This document shows, piece by piece, positions 8,820 to 17,468 of a DNA stretch of 20,847 nt. Made by a program: the position numbers and the translations under genes. How positions within the stretch are numbered: the first letter of the stretch is position 1; the number at the start of each line of letters is the position of its first letter. The stretch is taken from assembly GCA_032718475.1 (NCBI GenBank), contig JAUCBJ010002918.1, positions 1 to 20,847 on the forward strand. The letters are read 5' to 3'. The notes beneath the pieces are model-generated. The model was given only the letters and a program-made list of their open reading frames with translations, was not told the origin of the DNA and searched no databases. The stretch comes from Nemertoderma westbladi. Taxonomy: Eukaryota > Xenacoelomorpha > Nemertodermatida > Nemertodermatidae.

Positions 8820-9630
8820 AAACGCCAGGAATATGTGAAATACCTTGCTGTCAATCTTAGTTACCTGACTTGAACAAATTTTGACCGATTTAGCTGTATG
8901 GGGGTGTGATCTCAAGCACAATTCTCTATCAACATACATTGTATTTTTCGAGATTCTCAAAATATATGAAATTCATTCATGCAACATTTCTCGCAAAATA
9001 ATATTGACAAAATAGTTAGGTAGGAGGTCGCTGGGTCATATCAAATAGTTATTAGCTAGTAAGTGCCATTCAGTTCATATTTCTGCCCCCAAGAAATGTA
9101 TGTAGGTGGTCTGCCTTTGCATGGGAAAAAACTGACATTTCAGCGGGTATTTTCATTCCACTGACAAATTGAGAGAACCCAGCAGATATTCGGATTTTTC
9201 AGTTACCGCATTTTCAGTATACCAGGATAGATTTCACATTATAATCAATAATCTTTTAAAATGTAATATTATATGTTTACACCATGACTGCATGACAATT
9301 CATCAGCGCTCTGGTGATATCATGTTTAAAGTATCACTTTGCAGTGATACGATCTGCTGCAAAGGAATTCTGAAACTTCTAAAACATGTCTTGAGTTTTC
9401 TCAATTGTTCGAGCGTTGTATGTTAATTTACACATGGGAAGTGTACGATAAAATTTACATTAGAGTTATTGTAGTAGCAACCGTTGCATAAATTGGTATG
9501 AATTTCATGAATACATTACGATAAAACTAAAATGAAAATTTTACATATTTATTATAACAAAATTACATACATTATTGATTAAAGGACAATTTTGTTTTAT
9601 CTATTCCTACGGTGGGGTAATATCTGAATT
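8820..9630. other. Unassigned AT-rich region
   Basis: AATAAA occurs at 8817-8822, just after the longer candidate frame, and might be a poly(A) signal. Otherwise I see no gene, repeat or RNA. The 85-codon plus frame at 9169-9426 has no motif and unremarkable composition. Confidence 0.4.
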
Positions 9631-9631
9631 A

Positions 9632-9680
9632 GGGGGGGGGGGGGGGGGGGGGGGGGGTGTTATACCTCCAACCCCCCCCC
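9632..9680. repeat. G26 homopolymer followed by a C9 run
   Basis: A run of 26 G residues (9632-9657) is followed after 14 nt (TGTTATACCTCCAA) by nine C residues (9672-9680). The two runs can pair as a G/C hairpin, and the G run could form a quadruplex. A related G-run/C-run hairpin sits at 11918-11951. Confidence 0.9.
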
Positions 9681-9921
9681 TCCAGGTCAAATTTTCAAAT
9701 TGTTGTTTCTTTATTTCATCTAGAGCAGGAGTTATCACTGATTTTCCCTATCACTGCAACATCCATATTAGCTAGGCATAATTTTGGATTAGGTTGCTGT
9801 ACATTCAAAGGTATATTTATTAAACACACATACAAAAGATGAACGGCATTTTTAAGTGGATAATATAACAAGTAGTAGACTACAGAATATATGTAAATAT
9901 ATCTCCACCCAATTGACAGAA

Positions 9922-10021
9922 TTGTAATTACTCAATTAAATTCAAAATATTTTACCTTTGAGGAACTTTTCTTGTAATTACTCAATTAAATTCAAAATAT
10001 TTTACCTTTGAGGAACTTTTC
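9922..10021. repeat. Exact 50-bp tandem duplication
   Basis: The 50-bp unit starting TTGTAATTACTCAATTAAAT and ending GGAACTTTTC occurs at 9922-9971 and again at 9972-10021 without a single difference. Identity implies a very recent event, or an assembly artefact. Confidence 0.95.
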
Positions 10022-10050
10022 ATTATTTATCTATGTTACAACTTAACCTA

Positions 10051-10506
10051 TCGCTACTACGATCGGCATGCTGCATTGCAGCTGCATTATATATATATTA
10101 CATAAAAATTAAGAATGCTGTGTCAGCTTGTCGACAAAATTGAGCCGCCACAACTCCCTATCACCCATGACATTTGCTAGATCATCCGCATCTTCAAGGC
10201 CAGTGTCCTTTAAGATGCGTCTCAAGAAAGTCATGGGCTGTCCACCATGCTTATTCACTCCATGAGGGTGCCAAAGTACCAGATTATGCACTGGCTGGTC
10301 CTCACGGCGAAAGCAATGTCCTGCAAAGCGGAGGCGATTTTGTTCTAGTGTCAAGCTTGGGGGAACCAATGAGACACCTCCAATGTTATATAGTGTCTGG
10401 TTGGAGATGTGTGCATTGTACTTGACACAATGAACCCGGCGTAGCATTCTTGTGAATGTGCCATCCAGAGATTTGGTGTCCTCAGCAGTTAGAGCCCAGC
10501 ATGGAC
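10051..10506 (-). pseudogene. 3' end fragment of the LINE family (C-terminal domain and 3' tail)
   Basis: On the minus strand this encodes the C-terminal part of the LINE protein from CWALTAEDTKSLDGTF through RLRFAGHCFRREDQPVHN to the stop at 10109-10111, almost residue for residue as in the plus copy (differences include EQNR/EKNR and LTQHS/PAQHS). The 3' tail (TGCAGCTGCAATGCAGCATGCCGATC then a short TAG/GTA repeat, 10051-10082 inverted) matches the plus copy, so this marks the real 3' end of the element. This copy has about 20 extra bases (TTTTTATGTAATATATATAT-like) between stop and tail. Similarity begins abruptly at 10506, within CWALT, so it is a 5'-truncated insertion or a rearranged remnant. 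Confidence 0.88.
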
Positions 10507-10539
10507 CCAGTTTGTACGTAGGTATCACTTGTCTGGATC

Positions 10540-11830
10540 CGACCGAAAAAAAAATTTTTCGAAAAAATGTACTGGGGTGGTTATATTGCAGCACCAAAAT
10601 TCCAAGTAGTGCACAATTTTCACCAAATTTGAAAGTTACATTTTCGGCTAATTATTTTTCAATACAGGTTTTCTGGGGTGCAAAATACATTGGAAAATAT
10701 TAAAAAATGATATGATTACTATAAATGGCTGTTTAGTCCTCTCTGCGTAGGAAAAAAATGAAAAAAACAAGTAACCAGCACTTTTCAGTTAGAACACAAA
10801 ATTTTTAATTCACTTATACGATGCTATAAATTCACATTTTCAGGTTTTCGAGGGCGCTGATTCTAATGGAATACATTTCTAATATGCCAGATCATTGCTA
10901 CTTGTATTTTTCGGCGTAATTTGGCAAATTTTGGTGCTAGCACCAAATTTCGTACCCATCACCAAAAAGTACAAGTTTGCGATGTCCAGTGCTGTTTTTA
11001 TTGATTCCATCGGATTCAGGACCCTCATAAACCCGTATAACGCAAGATACAAGGTGATACTATCTACTTATCAATTTGCATATTTTCCAAAATTTGGTGC
11101 TGGCACAACAATTTTCACCCACCGGCGAAAAATACAAGTTTGAGAACTCTTATGAAATTTTTACTGATTCCATTGAATTTAGAACCATCACAAACCCGTA
11201 TAACGCAAGAAACAAGGTGACACAATCAATTGATATATTTGATGGTTTTCAAAATTTGGTGCTAGCACCACATTTTGCACCCACATCCGAAAAATACAAG
11301 TTTGAGATGTCTAGTTCGATAATTATATTTTCCATTGAATTCAGAACAGCCATAAACCTCTAAAACGCAAGAAATAAATTGTCACAAGCAATTTTATCTA
11401 TTGATTGGATTTTCAAAATTTCGTGCTAGCACCAAAATTTGCACACAGCACCGAAAAATACAAGTTTGATACGCTTGGTGCAACTCGTATATATTTCATC
11501 GAATCCAGAAACCCAAAAAACCCCAATTGCGTAAAAAACAAGTTTCAAATGATCAATTTACAAAATTGACTTATTTCAAAATTTGGTGCTGGCACCAAAA
11601 TTTGGCACCCACCGAAAAAAACAAGTTTGAAATTTCTAAATCAATTTATATGAATTCCATCAAATTTCTAACACCAAAAAACCGGTGTAAATCAAAAATA
11701 GAGATGTTACAATTCATATTTAATGAAATGTAATTTTCAAAAAACGTCTCAAAAAAAGTGCCAAAAGTAGGGTTAAAAAATGGTGCTATAACTCGAAAAG
11801 TACCCAATATTTTTGAAAACGGTTTTCACT
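10540..11830. repeat. Foldback-like satellite array, ~163-bp units, inverted left arm
   Basis: The core TTTGGTGCTAGCACCAAA or close variants starts at 10930, 11093, 11255, 11419 and 11582, giving intervals of 163, 162, 164 and 163. Each unit then carries a ...CACCNNCGAAAAATACAAGTTTG block, a TTCCATNGAATTCAGAACC block and CGCAAGAAACAAG. To the left of about 10939 the units run the other way: 10900-10930 reads CTTGTATTTTTCGGCG, the reverse complement of the right-hand block, and CAGGTTTTC is repeated at 10665 and 10841 (176 apart). The outer ends also match in inverted form (GTTATA...GCACCA near 10580 and its complement near 11775). So two arms of tandem units meet head to head at the palindrome. 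This is the architecture of foldback transposons; no transposase frame is seen. Confidence 0.75.
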
Positions 11831-11917
11831 ACTTGGAAGACAATAGATTTTTAGGAAAAGTCATAAAATTTCAGATTCCCAACTGCGTTTGTTTCAGAAT
11901 TATAATAAAAAAACCAC

Positions 11918-11951
11918 GGGGGGGGGTCATATTGACCCCCACCCCCCCCCC
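11918..11951. repeat. G9/C10 hairpin
   Basis: G9 at 11918-11926 and C10 at 11942-11951 flank a perfect inverted repeat: GGGGGTCA (11922-11929), loop TAT, TGACCCCC (11933-11940). It lies at the right end of the foldback array and resembles the G26/C9 structure at 9632-9680. Confidence 0.85.
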
Positions 11952-11965
11952 GGGTTTAATAGGGT

Positions 11966-12011
11966 TAAGATGCGTCTCAAGAAAGTCATTGGCTGTCCAC
12001 CGTGCTTATTC
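11966..12011 (-). pseudogene. 46-bp scrap of the LINE C-terminal domain
   Basis: TAAGATGCGTCTCAAGAAAG at 11966 and the following bases to CTTATTC at 12011 match 10210-10255 with three or so changes. On the minus strand it corresponds to the HGGQPMTFLRRIL part of the LINE protein. Similarity ends sharply on both sides, the left side abutting the G/C hairpin. Confidence 0.75.
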
Positions 12012-12221
12012 GCGCATTCGCTTATATATTATATTATATTATTTGGTGTCCGGAGACAACACAGTCATTACAGCGAAATAATTAAATAAGTAAACAACAT
12101 AAAATAATAAAATTTACAGTTATAACGTGATCAGCGACTTACGCTATGGATTGTCACCCAGCACCCTAGTAACCAACCAATTACTTATAATACCTGCCTT
12201 GGAGGACACTGTCAAGGCCCA
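12012..12221. other. Unassigned region
   Basis: No gene recognised between the LINE scrap and the CGTACGG-type repeat. It includes a TATAT-rich stretch near 12025-12045. Confidence 0.4.
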
Positions 12222-12332
12222 TTTATACTCGGCTGTAAGTCAGCTGTATGGCGGCCATGAGGTCAACATACGGCCTCATCTATGGCTGTATGGTGCGGGC
12301 CGTACAGTGCCAAACGGAATCTGCAGTTGTTT
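12222..12332. repeat. Left copy of a diverged ~110-bp direct repeat flanking the plus-strand LINE
   Basis: The block runs from TTTATACTC (12222) to GCAGTTGTTT (12332). It shares with 14159-14268 the anchors TTTATACTC, GTCAAC(A/G)TACGGCCTCATC, GGTGC and CGGAA(T/A)CTGCAGTTGTTT in the same order and at matching spacing. It is not a target-site duplication, as it is too long and too diverged. Confidence 0.7.
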
Positions 12333-12334
12333 GA

Positions 12335-14141
12335 CGACAGTATAATCGAACATGGAAATCGATCAATCTGCTTACTGGGCGGAAAAGCCAACCAACCACC
12401 GAGGTTAAGGCTGAATCACCAGCCGATCGCCTCAATGGTTGGAAAGCCCACTTTGAAAAGCTCCTCAATAATGACAGGGTATTGCCTGATAACTTTATAG
12501 AAGTAAAAGTGTCTGAGTCTGTACTCCCAGATATTCCCATTGGCGATATCTCCTTTGCAGAAGTGAAAGCTGCTGCAAAGAGCATTAAGACCAATCGTGC
12601 CAGTGGAGTAGATGGTGTTCCCCCTGAGGTCTTTAAAATACCTGAGTGTTTAAAGCTCATCTATCCCATCATAGTAGACATGTACCGTACAACAAGAGTC
12701 CCACAAGAAATGAAAACAAATAAGTTGGTGCCAGTTCCCAAGAAGGGCAACCTAACACTCTATGGTTCTTTTCGGGGAATCTCATTGATCTCGATTGCTG
12801 CAAAACTATATACAATAGAATTCTATTAAATCGCATCAGGGATCCCATTGAGAGACTGCTACGTGGAAATCAGAATGGGTTCCGTAAAGGTCGTGGGACC
12901 ATGGAGCCCATTTTGGCACTTAGAAGGATAATTGAAGAGTTATCAAAAAAGAAAGACAGGCATCTGGCTGTTATCTTTGTTGACTTCTTCAAGGCCTTTG
13001 ATTCAGTCTCTCGCTCACGTATGTTCAGCATACTTTCATTATATGGCATTCCTGATGAAATTATTTCAGCAATCAGATCAGTATACGATGGTTCGACAAC
13101 ATTTGTGTCTACTGTTGACGGTGACACAGAACCATTTGAAGTGTTATGGGGCGTCCTCCAAGGAGACACACTTGCACCATTCTTGTTCATTATTGTGGTT
13201 GACTATGTTCTACGCATGTCCTTAGATCATCATAATGATGATGGGGTGATGATAACTCCACCTACTGGCTCCAGAAGTCGAGGAAATCCTGCCAAGTACC
13301 TAACTGATCTAGACTTTGCTGATGACTTAGGAGTACTCTCAGAATCATTAGAGGGAGCCCAGCGGCTCCTCAGCTCATTAGAACATGCTGCTTCTAGTGT
13401 TGGTCTTTTTATTAACTCCAGAAAGACCAAAATTCTGACAGTTAACTTTGAAAGTCCTCAGCAAGTCTCTGATCGGATGAGCATAAGCTCAAAGGATGGT
13501 ATGCTTGAGCATGTGGACGACTTCTGTTACCTGGGATCATGGATCCGGAAGTCAGGTGAGGACCTTCGAATACGTAAGGGAAAGGCATGGGCAGCCTTGA
13601 ATAGGCTTTCCAGGATTTGGAAGTCACCTAGAATTAATCGGAAACTTAAGGTCCGATTATTTAGAGCAGCAGTAGTTCCAGTACTCCTCTACGGGAGTCC
13701 ATGCTGGGCTCTAACTGCTGAGGACACCAAATCTCTGGATGGCACATTCACAAGAATGCTACGCCGGGTACATTGTGTCAAGTACAATGCACACATCTCC
13801 AACCAGACACTATATAACATTGGAGGTGTCTCATTGGTTCCCCCAAGCTTGACACTAGAAAAAAATCGCCTCCGCTTTGCAGGACATTGCTTTCGCCGTG
13901 AGGACCAGCCAGTGCATAATCTTGTACTTTGGCAGCCTCATGGAGTGAATAAGCATGGTGGACAGCCCATGACTTTCTTGAGACGCATCTTAAAGGACAC
14001 TGGCCTTAAAGATGCGGATGATCTAGCAAATGTCATGGGTGATAGGGAGTTGTGGCGGTGCAATTTTGTTGACAAGCCGGCACAGCATTCTTAAAAATGC
14101 AGCTGCAATGCAGCATGCCGATCCTAGTAGTAGTAGTATAA
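12335..14141 (+). pseudogene. LINE reverse transcriptase, 5'-truncated, one frameshift; RTE-like
   Basis: The first frame is open from 12335 (WKSINLLTGRK ... ASGVDGVPPEVFK ... FRGISLISIAAKLY) to about 12811. An extra two bases (or loss of one) near 12812-12813 moves the reading to the frame 12814-14094, which has NGFRKGRGT, motif A FVDFFKAFDSV (Asp codon 12982), motif B GVLQGDTLAPF, motif C FADD (Asp codons 13321-13326), a YLGSWI box and the LINE-specific C-terminal domain (LLYGSPCWALT ... RLRFAGHCFRREDQ). TAA is at 14092-14094. A short 3' tail with TGCAGCTGCAATGCAGC and (TAG)n ends near 14141. No endonuclease domain is present, so the 5' part is missing. ATG at 12901 is not a real start. The enzyme would prime reverse transcription at nicked chromosomal DNA. 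RTE-like placement rests on the C-terminal domain and short microsatellite tail and is tentative. Confidence 0.9.
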
Positions 14142-14158
14142 GAAAACCATAAGGATCT

Positions 14159-14268
14159 TTTATACTCTACCGTACGACAGCCGTACGACAATGTCGTACG
14201 GCGTCCGTGTAGTCAACGTACGGCCTCATCCTAGGCCATGCGGTGCCATACGGAAACTGCAGTTGTTT
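14159..14268. repeat. Right copy of the ~110-bp direct repeat, CGTACGG-rich
   Basis: This matches 12222-12332 in anchor order. It contains a perfect 10-bp inverted repeat, GCCGTACGAC (14180-14189), loop AAT, GTCGTACGGC (14193-14202). CGTACGG-like words continue to 14410 (GTATACGGCC, ACCGTACC, AACGTACGGC, TGTACGGCA), at least eight in about 240 bp, in both orientations. Confidence 0.75.
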
Positions 14269-14410
14269 TGCAAACGTATACGGCCACCATGAGGCATCGG
14301 ATGCTTACCGTACCAGTGAACGTACGGCGGAGATGCCACAAACTTTAATGCCTATTTCGGCCGGATCGAATAGAAAACATTTCTATTCGATCAGGATACT
14401 GTACGGCACT

Positions 14411-14877
14411 GTGTACAACATTCAGATAGGCAGGACTAGCTACCGGACCGGTCTTAAGTTGAAACTGAAAGTTTTTTTTTGAAAGACATCAGGATATAGT
14501 ACCAGTACTGCTACCAATAGGCCAAAACTAAGTTTATAGGTGATCCAATCTATTCTAGCATAACAAATTATTAATAAAATAATTTTTCAATTCCATTGCA
14601 AGAAAATTTCATAATTTCCATTAATGTTAATTTAACAATAGTTTATAATATACTGTAACATATCAATTTTTAGATATTAGCATGATAGGCCCAATGTAGA
14701 ATAAAAAAATTGGTTCGGATGAACTGCGCATTAGTTTTGAGTTACCCATCTTTTTCACTAGATTGACTTCTCTTGAGATTTTCTATCATCCCGCTTGTTC
14801 TTGATCGCAGTTGTACGTGCCGCCACGGCCCTACTAATCCCTGTGGTTGGTTCCCTGGGTGTGGCCGTTATCATCTC
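14411..14877. other. Unassigned AT-rich region
   Basis: No gene or known element recognised. ATTCTAGCATAACAAATTATTAATAAAATAATTTTTC and neighbours are plain AT-rich DNA. A 79-codon frame over 14243-14482 overlaps the repeat and ends in low-complexity lysine/leucine, so I do not call it. Confidence 0.4.
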
Positions 14878-15238
14878 TCAATAACGCTTCGCTGGTGGTC
14901 CCGTCGAGTGCCCTTCTTGTTTACCCATGGTAGCGTCTCGCATGACGATTCTCATCCCATGGGGTATGTGCTCTCCTAGGAAATCCCTAAACTCCGCTTT
15001 GTTGTCTACCGACCACCTATACAGGTATCGCTGGGTATTAGTAACCCCTCCTTGCGATGCTGCTGTCGTTACCTCCTTGTAGGTAAACGGTAACTTCCTC
15101 TTAGTCAATTATCGATGTGTTTCTTGGTTGATATTAAAGAAACCCCATCGAAATTCCTGGACCTTCATCTAGTCTAGCCATCACACCTACGTCGGCCCAG
15201 TCTTCGAACATCCGGAACTTCTCTTCTTGACCCGTCAT
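14878..15238 (-). pseudogene. Possible decayed coding segment, unknown protein
   Basis: The block is GC-richer than its flanks. On the minus strand an ATG at 15238 opens 34 residues (MTGQEEKFRMFEDWADVGVM ...) to TAA at 15134-15136. One frame over, the reading goes on as NINQETHR, then a stop, then 75 residues in that frame (KRKLPFTYKEVTTAASQGG ... RYLYRWSVDNKAEFRDFL ...) to 14878. The two parts abut and each has normal protein-like composition, suggesting one gene broken by a frameshift and a stop. I do not recognise it; a transposon accessory protein or a host exon are both possible. It could also be chance. Confidence 0.3.
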
Positions 15239-15299
15239 CCTGCCATCCCGATTTCTCTCTCACCAAACAAACTGGTGGTGGCGCCTTAGAAAGGATCAG

Positions 15300-15780
15300 T
15301 AAGGCAAGAGACAACAAATTTTCACTTCAATAAGTATTAAAATCATCTGTGTAAAAGCCTTTGCTGAATTGCCCCGTTATTTTTATTATCTTTTACATTA
15401 AAATACTCTGTAGTTGATTTAATAAGTGTAAGAGACCGTATTATTGCTGTATCGGTGTTTTTAGAGGATCTAAGACCTATTTCCTCCGTATGTGTACTGT
15501 GAAAGGCATATTTTATGATTCTATGGCAATTCGTGACGCAAAGGGGTGATAGCTACTCTTGAACAGTAGTTACTATGACTACGGTTAACAGCTGACATTC
15601 ATACGTGTTGATTTCCTTTGTTCTACGGCGTCTCTCAGTTCAGTCAGCCAATTAGAGCGTTTTTGTGGCTCCTTGTACAGAAAATTTCCGAGAAATGACG
15701 CAATGCCTATGTGCAGTGTTTACATTCAGTCCTGAGCCAAAGAAAGAACGGCTTGGAAGTATTTTGTGCTTTACTGTTTT
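15300..15780. other. Unassigned region upstream of the candidate promoter
   Basis: No gene is seen. A CCAAT box occurs at 15648-15652 (GCCAATTAGAG), about 155 bp upstream of the TATA box listed next. If the downstream gene is a retrotransposon gag, its 5' LTR might lie here, but no second LTR is available for comparison. Confidence 0.35.
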
Positions 15781-15805
15781 TTAGTCTTACACTAGTAGGT
15801 TTAAT

Positions 15806-15813
15806 TATAAAGG
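15806..15813 (+). promoter_or_regulatory. TATA box candidate (TATAAAGG) for the downstream long leader
   Basis: TATAAAGG matches the metazoan TATA consensus, with a CCAAT box about 155 bp upstream. A start site would fall near 15835-15840, giving a leader of about 2.9 kb before the ATG at 18781 if unspliced. A single motif in AT-rich DNA is weak evidence. Confidence 0.3.
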
Positions 15814-16426
15814 GCATATATCCTTTAACGGACTACCTGACTCATGGAATCACTGCTGACTGATCATACATGCTGACTGCTGAAACATTGCAAACTCATA
15901 ACAATCAGTGTTTTCATTGTTGTTTTATACTGCTATTTACCGTCAGTTCTTCATAATATGGTTGATGAATAATTATATTTGGAATAACGATAAATCACCC
16001 CGAAACCCAATATTCTTGATATACCGAAGGTAAGAGAGAAGGGTTACAGATAAACGATTGTGACTTATGTTAAAGTGGTTTGAAGTGAATCCAATGTTAT
16101 TTGATAGACCCTACATGATTCAGTCTGTGTTCCTTTTATATGTGACTAAAATCAGTGAAGATTGGCAGATTAGTGTGCAGTATTGTGCAGCATTGTGTAT
16201 GAGTGAGTCTGTTAAAGAAGCAATTCCTAAAGAATGCGCCATATATGTGAATTATAATTAAGCCATATCGTTGTGAGTAGTTTAAGTCATAACTCTGTTT
16301 ATGTAGATAAAGCGCCACGTCCTAAAGGAACTGTTAATATTACCGAAGGTGAATAATATTGTCAGAGATTATATAGTACTGTCAGTCGAATAATACATTA
16401 GGCTTACATAGCAATAAAATTAAACC

Positions 16427-16488
16427 GTCGAACCCAATCTCCCGGGAATCTCCAGCGGGTGAATGGTCGCGCACGGATTGGTTTCGAC
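16427..16488. other. Strong hairpin in the leader region
   Basis: GTCGAACCCAATC (16427-16439) and GATTGGTTTCGAC (16476-16488) pair at 12 of 13 positions. The 36-nt loop is GC-rich and includes TCCCGGGA. The structure stands out from the AT-rich surroundings. Its role is unknown; an RNA packaging or LTR-related structure is one possibility. Confidence 0.55.
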
Positions 16489-16892
16489 TAGTGTAGTGAA
16501 TCAAATACTTGTCATAGACTAAAAACAGATTTAATATCTAGAAGACATCTTAATTTGGTGGGTTAAACTGCCAAAGGTCTGAAAGCGCGAACATTAAAGG
16601 ATATAGCTTCTTTATTGCAGTAAGCAATAAAGTTGAAAGTACCGGTCAACCGGTAAACCTGAACAGTACACCTGTAGGTCAGTAGGCCCAACCGCTAGAA
16701 CCGGTACTGCCGTATAAGTAGTACACTAGTATTATTCGATTTGATTGTTGTATACCGGTAGGCTGTTTAAGAGATTAGGGACTGTACACCCCTTGTTTCT
16801 TTTGGAGCTTACTTATTTCTGTCAAGTTTTATTTATTTGTAGGCCAGTATTGAACAGAAGGCGTGTAAACCTGATCAGATTGTACAGACAAA

Positions 16893-17468
16893 TTGTAGGC
16901 TGAGCTGTTGTCTGATTGCTGTTAAGTCTGAACGGATTACAGTGTGTGTAGAGCACTTGTCCGATTAAGTACGGTTAGGAAGTAGGGGCAGCCAATGCGG
17001 TAAGGTAAACCCCCAACTAAAGAATAAGTCGCACTACTGGGTTAGAGCGCATACTCCCTAATCATTTCGGAGTCTGCATGTCCTGTGGTTTATTTAGGCT
17101 TGAGAGTAGTCTGCCATCGTTTAGTCTGTACTTTGTTTGTGTAAGTCTGTACGGGTAGCGTATAATTTTATTTAAATAATTTGTAAGCTGGATAGTTGTC
17201 TGGCTGTTATTAGGTCTGAACGGATTGCCGCGTGTGTAGATCATCTGTCCGATTAAGTACGATTAGGCAGTAGGGGCAGCCAATGCGGTAAGGTAAACCC
17301 CCAACTAAAGAATAAGTCGCACTACTGGGTTAGAGCGCATACTCCCTAATCATTTCGGAGTCTGCATATACCGTGGTTTGTTTAGGTTTGATAGTAGTCT
17401 GTCAGTGTTCGGTCTGTATTTTGTTTGAGTAGTTTGTACGCGTAGCGTAATATTTATTATTCAGAGTT
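16893..17468. repeat. 288-bp tandem duplication with a 99-bp identical core
   Basis: Two copies, 16893-17180 and 17181-17468, keep an exact 288-bp offset. Outer parts differ by many substitutions, but 16981-17079 and 17269-17367 are identical over 99 bp (from AGTAGGGGCAGCC to GGAGTCTGCAT). The core can form small stems: GGGG/CCCC and ACTCC/GGAGT. No reading frame spans it. Confidence 0.9.

Noticed and set aside
8649-8960. 103-codon minus-strand frame
   Set aside because: No motif recognised, and it overlaps two competing plus-strand frames in the same GC-richer patch; not enough to call, though not excluded.
10930-11600. Regularly spaced palindromic repeats resembling a CRISPR array
   Set aside because: The 163-bp period is far too long, the intervening sequence is itself repeated rather than unique, and the setting is eukaryotic.
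10895-11733. Several 68-95 codon plus frames
   Set aside because: They lie on the 163-bp satellite units and repeat the same peptide words (NLVLAP, SEKYKFE) only because the DNA repeats.
12870-13190. 106-codon minus-strand frame starting MNKNGASV, and its twin near 5901
   Set aside because: Antisense shadow of RT motifs A and B of the LINE; the twin frame at 5901 is the same shadow in the inverted fragment.
16553-16570. TGGTGGGTTAA as a tRNA primer-binding site for the right-hand element
   Set aside because: It is not preceded by a CA dinucleotide ending an LTR, and similar TTGGTGG words occur at 7331, 7380 and 7681 without context.
16981-17079. tRNA-like look of GGGTTAGAGCGC plus a following stem in the 99-bp core
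   Set aside because: The D-arm-like words are present, but there is no B-box (GGTTCRANNCC) and no acceptor stem; not a tRNA or an evident tRNA-derived SINE.
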